Below, piece after piece: positions 35,714-45,734 of a DNA stretch of 61,392 nt. Location: assembly GCF_000380105.1 (NCBI RefSeq), contig NZ_KB904452.1:1-61392 (forward strand), written 5' to 3'. Made by a program: the position numbers and the translations under genes. The notes under the pieces are model-generated. The model saw nothing but the letters and a program-made list of their open reading frames with translations, searched no databases and was not told the DNA's origin. This DNA comes from Streptococcus orisratti DSM 15617. GTDB taxonomy: Bacteria > Bacillota > Bacilli > Lactobacillales > Streptococcaceae. Each line of letters begins with the position of its first letter. Position 1 is the stretch's first letter.

Positions 35714-36040
35714 TTACGTTAACGTTTCAATATATTCTAAGCCCCAAACCTCAACAGCATCCAGCACCGAACGAAATTTTTCACCCATTTCAGTCAAGCT
35801 GTACTCTACACGAGGGGGGACTTCTGCATAGACCGTGCGACTAATAATGCGATCCTCCTCCAATTGTCTAAGGTGCCTTGTTAACATGGTTTGAGTAATA
35901 CCTGGAATCAGTCGCTGTAATTCATTGAAGCGTTTCGTTCCTGTACTGAGTTGGTAGATAATAACCAATCCCCACTTACCAGTCAAGACTTTTTGTGTTG
36001 TTGCAAAAGGGCAAATACCATATTCACTAACTTTTTTCAA
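35714..36040 (-). CDS. HxlR-family winged-helix regulator
   Basis: The 108-residue protein has the HxlR signature: an N-terminal Cys in YGICPFATTQKVLTGKW, then a winged helix (FNELQRLIPGITQTMLTRHL, then RQLEEDRIISRTVYAEVPPR) and the YSLTEMG ending of the wing. HxlR proteins often sense aldehydes, quinones or redox stress through the conserved Cys and repress a divergent gene. A SnoaL-like gene is divergent here with an inverted-repeat operator between them. Confidence 0.9.
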   Translation of the reverse strand: MKKVSEYGICPFATTQKVLTGKWGLVIIYQLSTGTKRFNELQRLIPGITQTMLTRHLRQLEEDRIISRTVYAEVPPRVEYSLTEMGEKFRSVLDAVEVWGLEYIETLT

Positions 36041-36067
36041 AAAAATTCTCCTTTATTTATCACAATA

Positions 36068-36083
36068 GTATCACTTTTGATAC
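36068..36083. promoter_or_regulatory. Candidate HxlR operator
   Basis: GTATCA-CTTT-TGATAC is a perfect 6-bp inverted repeat in the spacer between the HxlR gene and the SnoaL gene, 28 bp from the regulator's ATG. HxlR sites are typically of the GTAC/GTATC type. Confidence 0.6.
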
Positions 36084-36165
36084 CAACCAATGCAAAAGTA
36101 CCTACTTGCATATTGGAATGCTTCAGCTATAATTGTACTATATCAAAAAAATTGGAGGACATCAA

Positions 36166-36555
36166 ATGTCAACAAACTTGGAAATTTTTAATGCCTATAA
36201 CAATGCTCTCATCGCTGGTGATTTTGCAGCTCTTTTTGAAACAATGGCAGACGACATTATCTGGCATCAACCCGGAAATCATTCAACATCTGGTGCTAAA
36301 ATTGGTAAGGAAGTACTCGGAGCACATCTAGCAACTTTCGCTGAAAAAACAAATGGAACATTCAAAGTAGTGACAAACTGGGTATCCGATAATGATACTC
36401 TTGTTGCCGCTAACGTAACATTCCTCGGTACTAGAACAGATGGTGAAGAACTAAACATGAATGGTATCGATCTTTTCCGTATGGAAGAGGGCAAAATCAA
36501 GGAAGTTTGGCTCTTCTCAGCCGACCAAAAAGCCGAAGATGCTTTCTGGGGATAA
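36166..36555 (+). CDS. SnoaL-like (NTF2-fold) protein
   Basis: The start MSTNLEIFNAYNNALIAGD has a TTGGAGGA SD and gives 129 residues. The pattern (N-terminal helices, MADDIIWHQPG, then a long curved sheet ending IDLFRMEEGKIKEVWLFSAD) is the SnoaL/DUF1348 NTF2-like fold. Such proteins are small cavity enzymes or ligand binders with many functions. It is divergent from an HxlR regulator, so its expression probably responds to a small reactive compound. A shared terminator separates it from mnmA. Confidence 0.85.
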   Translation: MSTNLEIFNAYNNALIAGDFAALFETMADDIIWHQPGNHSTSGAKIGKEVLGAHLATFAEKTNGTFKVVTNWVSDNDTLVAANVTFLGTRTDGEELNMNGIDLFRMEEGKIKEVWLFSADQKAEDAFWG

Positions 36556-36557
36556 GA

Positions 36558-36595
36558 TAAAAAGCTCAGCACGAGGGTGCTAAGCTTTTATTTTT
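36558..36595. terminator. Bidirectional terminator between SnoaL gene and mnmA
   Basis: AAAGCTCAGCAC pairs with GTGCTAAGCTTT around GAGG; T-runs flank it for both convergent genes. Confidence 0.85.
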
Positions 36596-36597
36596 GA

Positions 36598-37828
<1,231 letters not shown>

Positions 37829-37878
37829 ACATGAAATTGATTTTAAATAATAAATTCTCCCTCTGATCACGTTTTCTT

Positions 37879-37887
37879 TGTTATAAT
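37879..37887 (+). promoter_or_regulatory. Extended -10 promoter of the sda operon
   Basis: TG-T-TATAAT (TATAAT at 37882-37887) lies 34 bp upstream of the sdaAB start; no clear -35 is needed with the TG extension. Confidence 0.65.
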
Positions 37888-37920
37888 AGGAAAGCAGAAA
37901 TCCACTTGCAGGAGAAAGTC

Positions 37921-38592
37921 ATGAAACATTTAAAATTTCAATCTGTCTTTGATATTATTGGACCAGTCATGATTGGACCGTCTTCTAGTCATACTGCTGG
38001 AGCGGTTAGAATTGGAAAAATTGTCAATTCTATTTTTGGAGAGATTCCAGAAGAAGTTACTTTTCAACTTTACAATTCTTTTGCTAAAACTTATCAAGGA
38101 CATGGGACAGATAAAGCATTAGTCGCGGGAATATTAGGAATGGATACAGATGATCCTGAGATTAAAAATTCTCTAGAAATTGCTCATCGAAAGGGAATTA
38201 AATTATATTGGAATATCCTCAAAGATAGCAATGCTCCTCACCCCAATACTGCAAAAATTACTGTTAAAAAAGGCAGTAAGGACATGAGTATTACAGGGGT
38301 GTCAATTGGTGGAGGTAATATAGAAGTTACAGAGTTGAATGGTTTCTCTGTTTCTTTAAAAATGAATACCCCAACATTAATTATTGTTCATCAAGACATT
38401 CCTGGTATGATTGCCAGAGTAACGGATATTTTATCAGATTATAACATTAATATTGCTCAAATGAATGTTACACGTGAGAAGGCGGGTGAAAAAGCTATTA
38501 TGATTATTGAAGTAGATTCACGGGACTGTCAAGATGCTGTCAAACGTATACAGGCCATTCCTCATCTCCATAATGTCAATTTTTTTGACTAG
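37921..38592 (+). CDS. sdaAB: L-serine dehydratase, iron-sulfur-dependent, beta subunit
   Basis: With SdaAA this forms the oxygen-sensitive [4Fe-4S] enzyme that deaminates L-serine to pyruvate and ammonia. The start at 37921 (MKHLKFQSVFDIIGP) has an AGGAGAAAG SD and gives 223 residues. The N-terminal domain has GPSSSHTAGAVRIGKIV near 21-37, and a C-terminal ACT domain (NTPTLIIVHQDIPGMIARVT) probably binds serine. sdaAA follows 11 bp later. Confidence 0.95.
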   Translation: MKHLKFQSVFDIIGPVMIGPSSSHTAGAVRIGKIVNSIFGEIPEEVTFQLYNSFAKTYQGHGTDKALVAGILGMDTDDPEIKNSLEIAHRKGIKLYWNILKDSNAPHPNTAKITVKKGSKDMSITGVSIGGGNIEVTELNGFSVSLKMNTPTLIIVHQDIPGMIARVTDILSDYNINIAQMNVTREKAGEKAIMIIEVDSRDCQDAVKRIQAIPHLHNVNFFD

Positions 38593-38603
38593 AAAGGAAG
38601 CTT

Positions 38604-39476
38604 ATGTTTTATAGTATTAGGGAGCTTGTTAATCAAGCAGATGAAAAATTTTCAGGTAATATTGCTGAACTTATGATTGAAACTGAAATCGAACTATCTG
38701 GTCGAAGTCGTCAAGAAATTATTTCAATCATGAAACGAAATTTAGAAATTATGAAAAGTTCAGTTGTCAACGGATTGACAACTGGAAAATCTATTAGCGG
38801 GTTAACAGGAGGAGATGCCTTAAAATTAAATCACTATATGACAAACGGAAAAACCTTATCTGAAAAGAGTGTTTTAACAGCAGTTCGTAACGCCATGGCT
38901 GTCAATGAACTGAATGCTAAAATGGGACTAGTTTGTGCAACCCCCACTGCAGGTAGTGCTGGTTGCTTACCTGCAGTTCTGTCAACTGCTATTGAAAAAC
39001 TAGAACTATCTGAAAAGGAACAGCTTGACTTTCTCTTTACAGCTGGTGCCTTTGGACTTGTCATAGGAAATAATGCATCCATTTCTGGTGCAGAAGGAGG
39101 TTGTCAAGCAGAAGTAGGATCGGCAGCTGCTATGTCTGCTGCAGCTCTCGTAAAGGCAGCCGGAGGAACGGCTTTTCAAGCCAGTCAAGCTGTAGCCTTT
39201 GTTATTAAGAATATGCTGGGACTAATCTGTGATCCCGTGGCTGGATTGGTCGAAGTGCCTTGTGTTAAGCGTAATGCATTAGGAGCTAGCTTTGCCCTTG
39301 TTGCCGCTGATATGGCATTAGCAGGTATCAAATCTCAAATTCCAACGGATGAAGTTATTGATGCAATGTATCAAGTTGGTTCAAGTCTGCCAACAGCTTT
39401 CCGTGAAACTGCAGAAGGGGGACTGGCAGCAACTCCAACTGGAAAGCAATTGAGTAAGGAGATTTTTGGGAAATGA
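38604..39476 (+). CDS. sdaAA: L-serine dehydratase, iron-sulfur-dependent, alpha subunit
   Basis: The 290-residue catalytic subunit carries the cluster-ligand region with Cys residues in GLVCATPTAGSAGCLPAV, GAEGGCQAEVGSA, GLICDPVAGLVEVPCVKRN. It is the partner of SdaAB in the two-gene type found in Firmicutes. Its stop overlaps the start of the following histidine phosphatase gene by 4 bp, so a four-gene operon is likely. Confidence 0.95.
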   Translation: MFYSIRELVNQADEKFSGNIAELMIETEIELSGRSRQEIISIMKRNLEIMKSSVVNGLTTGKSISGLTGGDALKLNHYMTNGKTLSEKSVLTAVRNAMAVNELNAKMGLVCATPTAGSAGCLPAVLSTAIEKLELSEKEQLDFLFTAGAFGLVIGNNASISGAEGGCQAEVGSAAAMSAAALVKAAGGTAFQASQAVAFVIKNMLGLICDPVAGLVEVPCVKRNALGASFALVAADMALAGIKSQIPTDEVIDAMYQVGSSLPTAFRETAEGGLAATPTGKQLSKEIFGK

Positions 39477-40069
39477 TTACAACAGTCTATCTTGTGAGAC
39501 ATGCCGAACCCAATTTTTACAACCATAATGATATGGATCGAGAATTAACACCAAAAGGTTTACAAGATTGTCAATTGTTATTAAACTATTTTTCTAAACA
39601 AAATATTCATGTGATTTATTCAAGCCCCTATAGAAGAGCTATTGAAACAATTAAAGCCACAGCTGAGTTTCATCAAGTGAGTATCATTAAAAGGGATGCT
39701 TTTAGAGAAAGAAAAATTAGTAGCAATTGGATTGAAGATTTCCAAAATTTTGTGCAGAAACAATGGCAGGATTTCTCGTTTAAATTGCCAAGTGGTGAAT
39801 CTTTGGAAGAAGTTCAAGAAAGAACTATTCATGCTTTAAAGTGTCTATTAAAAGAAAGGCCAGGAGAGCAGATAATTATCAGTTCGCATGGAACAGCTAT
39901 TTCAACAATTGTAAATTATTTTTATCCTCAATTTGGTTTATCTGATTTTCAAAAACTGAAGCGTCTATTTCCTTTTATCATTAGAATGATATTCGATAAA
40001 GAAAGATGCCTATCTATTTATCTTGACAACATCTTTACAGGAGAATCTAATGAAATCTATTCTATTTGA
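39473..40069 (+). CDS. Histidine phosphatase (phosphoglycerate mutase-like) family protein
   Basis: The 198-residue protein has the RHG-type motif LVRHAEPNF at 6-14, a second conserved region SSPYRRAIETIKAT near 50, and the C-terminal SSHGTAIS with the second catalytic His. Several such proteins are broad phosphatases rather than mutases, and the substrate cannot be deduced. It overlaps sdaAA by 4 bp and the HAD gene by 20 bp, so it is translationally coupled within the serine dehydratase operon. Confidence 0.88.
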   Translation: MITTVYLVRHAEPNFYNHNDMDRELTPKGLQDCQLLLNYFSKQNIHVIYSSPYRRAIETIKATAEFHQVSIIKRDAFRERKISSNWIEDFQNFVQKQWQDFSFKLPSGESLEEVQERTIHALKCLLKERPGEQIIISSHGTAISTIVNYFYPQFGLSDFQKLKRLFPFIIRMIFDKERCLSIYLDNIFTGESNEIYSI

Positions 40070-40685
40070 CCTTGACGGAACCTTGGTTGATTCCAGTCAA
40101 GGTATCTTATCTGCATTCCGCTATACTTTTGAAAAGTTACAACTATCTATACCCTCTGATAAGGAATTGTCAACCTTTATTGGTCCTCCCTTAGAAGTTA
40201 CCTTTGGTCACTACTTTCAGGACCAATCTGAGTTAGACAGAGCTATTTCTATCTTTAGAACTTACTACAATAGCAAAGGTGTCCATCAAGTTACTCTCTT
40301 TTCAGGAATTATCCCACTATTAGAAAAACTAGATTCTGCAGGTTATCAACTTTTTGTCACGACCAGTAAATATGAGCCAATGGCTGTCTTGATGTTACAA
40401 GAACTGGAAATTATTGACTATTTTAAAGCAATCTATGGTTCTCTTACAGGTCGATTTCACAAGGCTGATGTTATTTCTGCTTGTTTAGCTGAACAACAAA
40501 TTTCTCAAACAGATGCTATTATTATTGGAGATACAAGGTTTGATATCATTGGTGGTAAAAAGGTAGGAATAAAAACACTTGGAGTAACTTGGGGATTTGG
40601 TTTACAATATGATTTACAGAAAGTTGGAGCCAATTATATTTGCCATCAACCTCAGGACGTTTTAAAAACACTAGAATGTTTTTAA
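40050..40685 (+). CDS. HAD-superfamily hydrolase (phosphoglycolate phosphatase-like)
   Basis: The start at 40050 (MKSILFDLDGTLVDSSQG) has a CAGGAGAA SD and gives 211 residues. Motif I is FDLDGTLVDSS, with Thr of motif II in FVTTSKYEP and motif III/IV in IIIGDTRFDIIGGKKVGI, as in the PGP/GPH subfamily. It hydrolyses a small phosphate ester of unknown identity. It is last in the sdaAB-sdaAA-phosphatase operon; no strong terminator was found right behind it. Confidence 0.88.
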   Translation: MKSILFDLDGTLVDSSQGILSAFRYTFEKLQLSIPSDKELSTFIGPPLEVTFGHYFQDQSELDRAISIFRTYYNSKGVHQVTLFSGIIPLLEKLDSAGYQLFVTTSKYEPMAVLMLQELEIIDYFKAIYGSLTGRFHKADVISACLAEQQISQTDAIIIGDTRFDIIGGKKVGIKTLGVTWGFGLQYDLQKVGANYICHQPQDVLKTLECF

Positions 40686-41141
40686 AAAACTTTTCACTCA
40701 GCTTTATTTAGTTTTAGTTCCCAAAATTGTTATTTTGACATATATTTTTAAGATAAAAAATGTGATGCTCTAATTCAAGTTATATAGCCTTTTAGTTTGC
40801 TTTTAGAACTAGGCAACGAGCTGCAGACTTTACTGGAGTACGTCAAGGCGAGTGAACGAAGTAATAAAAGATAAGCTAGTTGACTATATCAGACAAGAAG
40901 CGCTCAATGACACTTATATTTGATAGCTTGTAAACATCTTTTAATGAGCGGTATTTGAATATCGTAAAAATTGTTAAGGAACCTTCCGGTAAAAATTTAG
41001 AGATAATTTTTCAAATTCATCATAAAAAATAAAATTTATAACACATAATGCAGTGAGTTGACATAGAAATGTATTTATGGAATAGCTATATAGACTAGAA
41101 TAAAAATCAGCATCTAAAATTAATTTTAAATACAGTATCAT
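40686..41141. other. Non-coding 455-bp stretch with decayed sequence
   Basis: No intact gene is present. Segment 40806-40870 (around ACTAGGCAACGAGCTGCAGA) resembles the small intergenic repeats common in streptococci, and short broken frames (DYIRQEALNDTYI near 40880; ERYLNIVKIVKEPSGKNLE near 40950) suggest a vanished gene. The family is not recognised. Confidence 0.4.
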
Positions 41142-41168
41142 AAAAAGCCATCAAATGATGACTTTTTT
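41142..41168 (-). terminator. Terminator of the transglycosylase-like gene
   Basis: On the minus strand GTCATC-ATTT-GATGGC is followed by TTTTTATG. Confidence 0.75.
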
Positions 41169-41204
41169 AGTATGATAGGTTCAGCAAGTTCTAGCTATTT
41201 TAAC

Positions 41205-41876
41205 TCAGTATCCCCAGGCTGATAGCCCTTGTGCTTTATAAGCATTAATAGCAGAATTTACCTGATCTTGAACGGTTGCTGTGGAGCCCCATCCTGGCAT
41301 TGTTTGGAATAGCCCTGATGCACCAGAAGCATTTGAAACATTTGGGTTACCGTTGGATTCACGTGCAATAATATGTTCCCACGTAGATTGTGGAACTCCG
41401 GTTGCTGCAGCCATCTGCGCTGCAGCTTCGGAACCGATTTGACCAGCAGTATTTCCATTACTTAAAGTAGTATTTACTTGAGATGTGGGGGTGTAAGATG
41501 TGGTAACAGGAGTATTTGCTTCTACATAGGAGTAATTATCTGTACTAGCATATGTTGTGTAAGCTTGTTCTTCTTCAACCACTGGAGAACTTTCAACAAC
41601 AGTCACCGCATCAACAGATATTTCGGTTGTTTCTGGTGAAGTGGTACTTTCGATGACAGCGGTACTTGGTTCAGTTGAAGAAGATACAGATGAAGCAGTT
41701 TTTAGTTCCTTTGAAGAGGATATAGTATTTTCTTTAGTTGCAACAGATTCAGTGTTGACGTTTGTAGTTGAAAAAACAAAAACTAATGCGATGATACTTG
41801 ACACTAATGTCAAGCTAAGCAAACTTGTAATAATTTGTTTTCGACGACGAGATTTTGCAATTCTGCTGTAGTTCAT
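41205..41876 (-). CDS. Secreted lytic transglycosylase-like protein
   Basis: The 223-residue protein has a basic head and membrane/signal segment (about 12-34), a Ser/Thr/Glu-rich linker (about 40-140), and a C-terminal lysozyme-like module ([20 protein letters not shown], then [10 protein letters not shown]) resembling the SLT/resuscitation-promoting-like fold of streptococcal and staphylococcal (IsaA-type) muralytic proteins. The Glu in ARES is the likely catalytic acid. It lies next to a LysM protein and both share an upstream 15-bp motif. Confidence 0.82.
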   Translation of the reverse strand: MNYSRIAKSRRRKQIITSLLSLTLVSSIIALVFVFSTTNVNTESVATKENTISSSKELKTASSVSSSTEPSTAVIESTTSPETTEISVDAVTVVESSPVVEEEQAYTTYASTDNYSYVEANTPVTTSYTPTSQVNTTLSNGNTAGQIGSEAAAQMAAATGVPQSTWEHIIARESNGNPNVSNASGASGLFQTMPGWGSTATVQDQVNSAINAYKAQGLSAWGY

Positions 41877-41944
41877 AGATTACCTCACATTATTCTACAG
41901 TTTACATCATAACTTTTTTTTATTACTTAAAGATGTTTCTTTTG

Positions 41945-41959
41945 TTAAAATTATTACAA
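41945..41959 (-). promoter_or_regulatory. Shared 15-bp motif upstream of the transglycosylase gene
   Basis: Minus-strand TTGTAATAATTTTAA lies 69 bp from the start codon; the identical 15-mer lies 73 bp upstream of the LysM gene. The left half fits the WalR (VicR) half-site TGTAAT. Confidence 0.6.
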
Positions 41960-42035
41960 CAAAATTGAAATTTAAAGCTCTTTTGTAAATATATTGACAG
42001 TTTGTGTAAACCAATGAAAAATTTCGAAAACAAAC

Positions 42036-42062
42036 GAAAAAAGCCTGAAAATATCAGACTTT
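42036..42062 (-). terminator. Terminator of the LysM gene
   Basis: On the minus strand AAGTCTGA-TATT-TTCAGGCTT precedes TTTTCG, 6 bp behind the stop codon. Confidence 0.8.
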
Positions 42063-42068
42063 CTCCTC

Positions 42069-42593
42069 TTAATACCAACCATTAGCATTCCAGAAAGCAA
42101 GGGCAGCAGACCATGAACCATAACGTCCTGCAACGTATGAGTCAGCAACTTTTTCTTGGTTTTCAGGAGATAGATCTCCATTTAAATATGAAAGGGATAA
42201 TTGATAGCGACCATAGTATTGACCATTTTGAGCGGTATAGCTACCACTTGATTCGCGTTGAGCGATTACTTCTTTAGCTGCTGCATCAGCTGCACTCAAT
42301 GAAGAAATGTAGGTTGTTTCTGTACTAGCAGTAGTACTGTTAGTATCTATTGTTTCAGCTGTTGAAGAATTGATTTCCAATACTTGTCCCACACTGATCA
42401 AGTTGATGTTGCTAATTTGGTTACTGTTAGCAATTTCTTCAACACTTGTATTATATTGTTTTGCAATTGCTGAAAGAGTATCACCTGATTTTACAGTATA
42501 AGAGTCAGCGTTTATTAGTGTAGGGAGCATTAGGAAAGATAAGACTACAAGTCCAGCAACTCCAATTTTAAATTTTTGTGTTTGTTTAAGCAT
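42069..42593 (-). CDS. Secreted LysM-domain wall protein
   Basis: The 174-residue protein has a signal peptide ([20 protein letters not shown]...LINA), one LysM peptidoglycan-binding domain at about 31-75 ([20 protein letters not shown]), a Thr/Ser linker, and a C-terminal region with [20 protein letters not shown] and [17 protein letters not shown], typical of aggregation-promoting-factor/lysozyme-like C-termini. It is probably a wall-bound muralytic enzyme or remodelling factor. Confidence 0.88.
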   Translation of the reverse strand: MLKQTQKFKIGVAGLVVLSFLMLPTLINADSYTVKSGDTLSAIAKQYNTSVEEIANSNQISNINLISVGQVLEINSSTAETIDTNSTTASTETTYISSLSAADAAAKEVIAQRESSGSYTAQNGQYYGRYQLSLSYLNGDLSPENQEKVADSYVAGRYGSWSAALAFWNANGWY

Positions 42594-42665
42594 AAGAAGC
42601 CTCTTTCTTTTAAAAATGTATATCTTATCATACCTTCTTTTTATTACTCTAGTTTTTGTTTAAGA

Positions 42666-42680
42666 TTAAAATTATTACAA
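42666..42680 (-). promoter_or_regulatory. Shared 15-bp motif upstream of the LysM gene
   Basis: The same TTGTAATAATTTTAA 15-mer as at 41945-41959, in the same orientation and at nearly the same distance from the ATG. Confidence 0.6.
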
Positions 42681-42701
42681 AGAGATTGATAGCAGATAAA
42701 G

Positions 42702-42725
42702 AAAACGCCCACAAAGAGGCGTTTT
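42702..42725 (-). terminator. Terminator at the end of ecfT
   Basis: AAAACGCC pairs with GGCGTTTT, overlapping the ecfT stop codon; T-rich sequence follows on the minus strand. Confidence 0.75.
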
Positions 42726-43521
42726 AAGCATTCTTTAAGAAAAAAAGAAAGATTCCTAGACTAATAATGACTAAAATGGTCAGGCTGTCTTTAGTAGTCC
42801 ATTTTAATAGTCGGTATTTTGTTCGACCATCCCCTCCTTGATAACCACGAGCCTCCATGGCAATTGCTAAGGCATCGGCTCGTTTGAAACTAGATGCAAA
42901 TAAAGGGATGAGAATTGGAATGATAGATTTTACCTTTTGAATTAAATTTCCTTCTCCAAAGTCAACTCCACGCGCTCGCTGAGCATTCATAATACGGGTA
43001 GTGTCATCCATCAATGTTGGGACAAAACGAAGACTGAGAGAGAGCATCAGGCCAATTTCATGCGCTGGAACTTTTAGTCTTTCCAGAGGCTTTAAAAGGG
43101 ATTCTACAGCATCAGCTAAGCTTAGGGGAGTTGTTGTTAAAGTTAGTAGGGTAGAAAACAATATAATCAGTAAGAAGCGCATAAAAATCAAGGCAGCTTG
43201 GCTAAGACCATAGCTTGTAATTTTGATGATCCAAAGACTGAGAAAAACCTCCCCTCCTTGTGTAAAGAACATTTGAAAAATTGTTGTAAAAAGAATAATC
43301 CCCACCATGGGTTTAATACCATTGAAGAAGAAATTTAATTTAACTTGTGATAAGAAGATAACAACAAGTGTGAAGGTTAACATAATAAGATTGGTAATGA
43401 AATTGTTAGCCCAAAAAACAATGATAATGTACAAAATCATTGCAATAATCTTGCTGCGAGGATCCAATCTATGAATGAGCGAGTTTCCAGGAATATAGCG
43501 TCCCAGTATGAGTTTATCCAT
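42724..43521 (-). CDS. ecfT: ECF transporter transmembrane protein EcfT
   Basis: EcfT couples the two ATPases to interchangeable vitamin-binding S-components. The 265 residues start in [25 protein letters not shown] and show several membrane segments, the conserved coupling-helix Ala-Arg-Gly motifs ([13 protein letters not shown] and [16 protein letters not shown]), and a final membrane helix. It overlaps ecfA2 by 8 bp. No S-component gene is adjacent, as expected for group II ECF systems. Confidence 0.95.
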   Translation of the reverse strand: MDKLILGRYIPGNSLIHRLDPRSKIIAMILYIIIVFWANNFITNLIMLTFTLVVIFLSQVKLNFFFNGIKPMVGIILFTTIFQMFFTQGGEVFLSLWIIKITSYGLSQAALIFMRFLLIILFSTLLTLTTTPLSLADAVESLLKPLERLKVPAHEIGLMLSLSLRFVPTLMDDTTRIMNAQRARGVDFGEGNLIQKVKSIIPILIPLFASSFKRADALAIAMEARGYQGGDGRTKYRLLKWTTKDSLTILVIISLGIFLFFLKNA

Positions 43522-44356
43522 GCTTCAAGGCCTCCGAAAATTCTTCAATAGTAATAGGCAGAGGATTAATATCTAGGCCACGTTTAACAAGATTATGGGC
43601 AAATTTTGTAATTTTTGGCACTCCGAGTTGTTTGCTTTCCAGAAAGTCAACTTGTTGAAAAATGTCAGCTGGCTTTCCGGACATAACAAGTTTTCCAGCT
43701 TCCAGAACATTGACTGCATCAGCATAGTTAGCAACATCATCCATTAAGTGCGTTACTAGAACAATTGTCATGCCTTCTTGATGCAAAGTTTTAAAAAGTG
43801 TCATGAGTTCACGGCGTCCTTTAGGATCCAATCCTGCAGTGGGTTCATCTAAGACCAAAATATTTGGTTCCATGGCAAGGATACCTGCAATAGCTACACG
43901 GCGCATCTGACCACCAGAGAGTTCAAAAGGATTTTTATGGAACAAGTCCTCTGTAATACCTACCAAAGCTAATTTTTGACGAGCTAAATTTTCTGCATCA
44001 CTCTTGCTCGCACCAAAATTTTGCGGACCAAAGGCAACATCTTTTAAAACTGTTTCCTCAAAAAGCTGGCTTTCAGGAAATTGAAAAACGAGTCCAACTT
44101 TTTGACGGACAGATTTGATGTCTTTATTTTTTGAGACTGATGTTATGGCAATATCATCAACAAATACTGTTCCTTTTGTTGGTACATTGAGACCATTTAA
44201 AAGTTGCATGATGGTTGATTTTCCAGAACCTGTGTGACCAATGAAGGCAGTGTAGGAGCCGTCTGTTATTGCCAAATTGATATCAAAAAGAGCACGTCCT
44301 TCAAATGGCGTCCCTTCTTGATAAGTATAGTCTACGTTTTGGAGAGTAATTCCCAT
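43514..44356 (-). CDS. ecfA2: ECF transporter ATPase EcfA2
   Basis: This is one of the two ABC ATPases energising vitamin and cofactor uptake. The 280 residues show Walker [12 protein letters not shown] near 38-48, signature [13 protein letters not shown], Walker [14 protein letters not shown], and the H-loop in VTHLMDD. It overlaps ecfA1 by 25 bp and ecfT by 8 bp, so translation is coupled. Confidence 0.95.
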   Translation of the reverse strand: MGITLQNVDYTYQEGTPFEGRALFDINLAITDGSYTAFIGHTGSGKSTIMQLLNGLNVPTKGTVFVDDIAITSVSKNKDIKSVRQKVGLVFQFPESQLFEETVLKDVAFGPQNFGASKSDAENLARQKLALVGITEDLFHKNPFELSGGQMRRVAIAGILAMEPNILVLDEPTAGLDPKGRRELMTLFKTLHQEGMTIVLVTHLMDDVANYADAVNVLEAGKLVMSGKPADIFQQVDFLESKQLGVPKITKFAHNLVKRGLDINPLPITIEEFSEALKHG

Positions 44357-45171
44357 AACTGTTCTTCCAATTCCTTTTCTGTGAGATAATCGTCTTTTAT
44401 TTGTATTCCTTGAGTCCTTAGTTCTTCAATGAGATTAGCAGTAAATGGGATATCCAGACCGAGCGTCAGTAAATCTTTGCCACGAGCAAATAATTCTCGC
44501 GGTGTTGAACTTGATTCAACTCTCCCCTCCTTCATTACTAAGACACGGTCACTTAGTGCAATCTCGTCCAAATCATGTGTAATTGAAATGACTGTTATTC
44601 CGTATTGCTCTCGTATATTTTTCATGGTCTTAATAAGCTCAAGTCTGCCTTCAGGGTCTAACATGCTGGTTGACTCATCTAAGATGATAATACGAGGACG
44701 CAGGGCAACAGCTCCAGCGATGGCTACGCGCTGTTTTTGACCTCCAGATAAACGTGCTGGTTCTCGATTCGCAAATTTTGACATCCCAACAAGATCAAGG
44801 GCATCTTTGACTCGCTTGCGCATCTCTTCTAAAGGTAGTCCTTTATTTTCAAGCCCAAAAGCAACATCGTCTTCAACCGTGGCCCCAACAAACTGATTGT
44901 CAGGGTTTTGAAAAACCATACCAATCTTGTGGCGAATATCCCAGACATTTTCTTCTGTTAACTCTTGGCCTTCAATAAAAATCTGACCAGATTCAGCCTT
45001 TAAAAGCCCATCTATTAGGCGTACAGTGGTTGATTTTCCAGAACCATTATGCCCAATAATAGACAGCCACTCACCTTGTTTCACGTGAAACGAAACACCA
45101 TTAAGCGTGTAACCTTCTTGTTCTTTGTCATATTTGAATTTTAGATCTTTAATATCAATACTATTTGCCAT
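44332..45171 (-). CDS. ecfA1: ECF transporter ATPase EcfA1
   Basis: The partner ATPase of EcfA2 has 279 residues with Walker [12 protein letters not shown] near 39-49, signature [13 protein letters not shown], Walker [13 protein letters not shown], and H-loop ITHDLDE. The DES in place of DEP in Walker B is usual for EcfA1. The gene abuts pgsA (shared base at 45171) and contains a perfect core parS sequence in its 5' part. Confidence 0.95.
   Translation of the reverse strand: MANSIDIKDLKFKYDKEQEGYTLNGVSFHVKQGEWLSIIGHNGSGKSTTVRLIDGLLKAESGQIFIEGQELTEENVWDIRHKIGMVFQNPDNQFVGATVEDDVAFGLENKGLPLEEMRKRVKDALDLVGMSKFANREPARLSGGQKQRVAIAGAVALRPRIIILDESTSMLDPEGRLELIKTMKNIREQYGITVISITHDLDEIALSDRVLVMKEGRVESSSTPRELFARGKDLLTLGLDIPFTANLIEELRTQGIQIKDDYLTEKELEEQLWELLSKT
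45077..45092. promoter_or_regulatory. parS site inside ecfA1
   Basis: TGTTTCACGTGAAACG contains the complete 14-bp palindromic core GTTTCACGTGAAAC bound by ParB/Spo0J and matches the 16-bp consensus at 15 positions. It lies about 20 kb from dnaA. Confidence 0.85.
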
Positions 45172-45725
45172 TATTTGAAGGTATCCTTAAAGAGAAATCC
45201 TGCTCCTTTGAAATAATCATATCCAGAATAGATTGTAAAAATTAAGGCTATATAGAGCAAGAAAGTTCCAAAACTTGTCCAATGGAACAGCAAAAAGATA
45301 ATGGAAAACATTTGTGTAAATGTTTTGATTTTTCCAGGCATAGCTGCAGCCAAGACGGTACCGCCGTTTTCAACTAAAAGGAGACGAAGTCCTGTTACTG
45401 CTAGTTCACGGCAGATAATAATAGCTGAAATCCAAGCAGGTACCATTCCCAACTCAACCAACATGATAAAAGCAGTCATTACTAACATTTTGTCGGCTAG
45501 AGGATCTGCAAATTTACCAAAATTTGTCACTACTTTCCATTTACGGGCTAGATAGCCATCTAAGTAATCCGTAATACTAGCAATGGCAAAGATAATAGCA
45601 GCAAAAATGTGGCCAGCCTGACTTTTCCAAAAACAAAGAATCAGAATGAATAAAGGAATCATAATAATTCTAGCCAGTGTAAGTAAATTTGGAATATTTT
45701 CTTTTTTCTTAAAATCAATCATCAT
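45171..45725 (-). CDS. pgsA: CDP-diacylglycerol--glycerol-3-phosphate 3-phosphatidyltransferase
   Basis: PgsA makes phosphatidylglycerol phosphate, the committed step to anionic membrane lipids. The 184-residue membrane protein has the CDP-alcohol phosphotransferase motif DYLDGYLARKW...FGKFADPLADK (about 52-78) with its spaced Asp residues, and several membrane helices. It is followed directly by ecfA1 and preceded by rodZ with a 9-bp gap; the rodZ-pgsA-ecfA1-ecfA2-ecfT order is conserved in streptococci. Confidence 0.96.
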   Translation of the reverse strand: MMIDFKKKENIPNLLTLARIIMIPLFILILCFWKSQAGHIFAAIIFAIASITDYLDGYLARKWKVVTNFGKFADPLADKMLVMTAFIMLVELGMVPAWISAIIICRELAVTGLRLLLVENGGTVLAAAMPGKIKTFTQMFSIIFLLFHWTSFGTFLLYIALIFTIYSGYDYFKGAGFLFKDTFK

Positions 45726-45734
45726 AATTATCTC

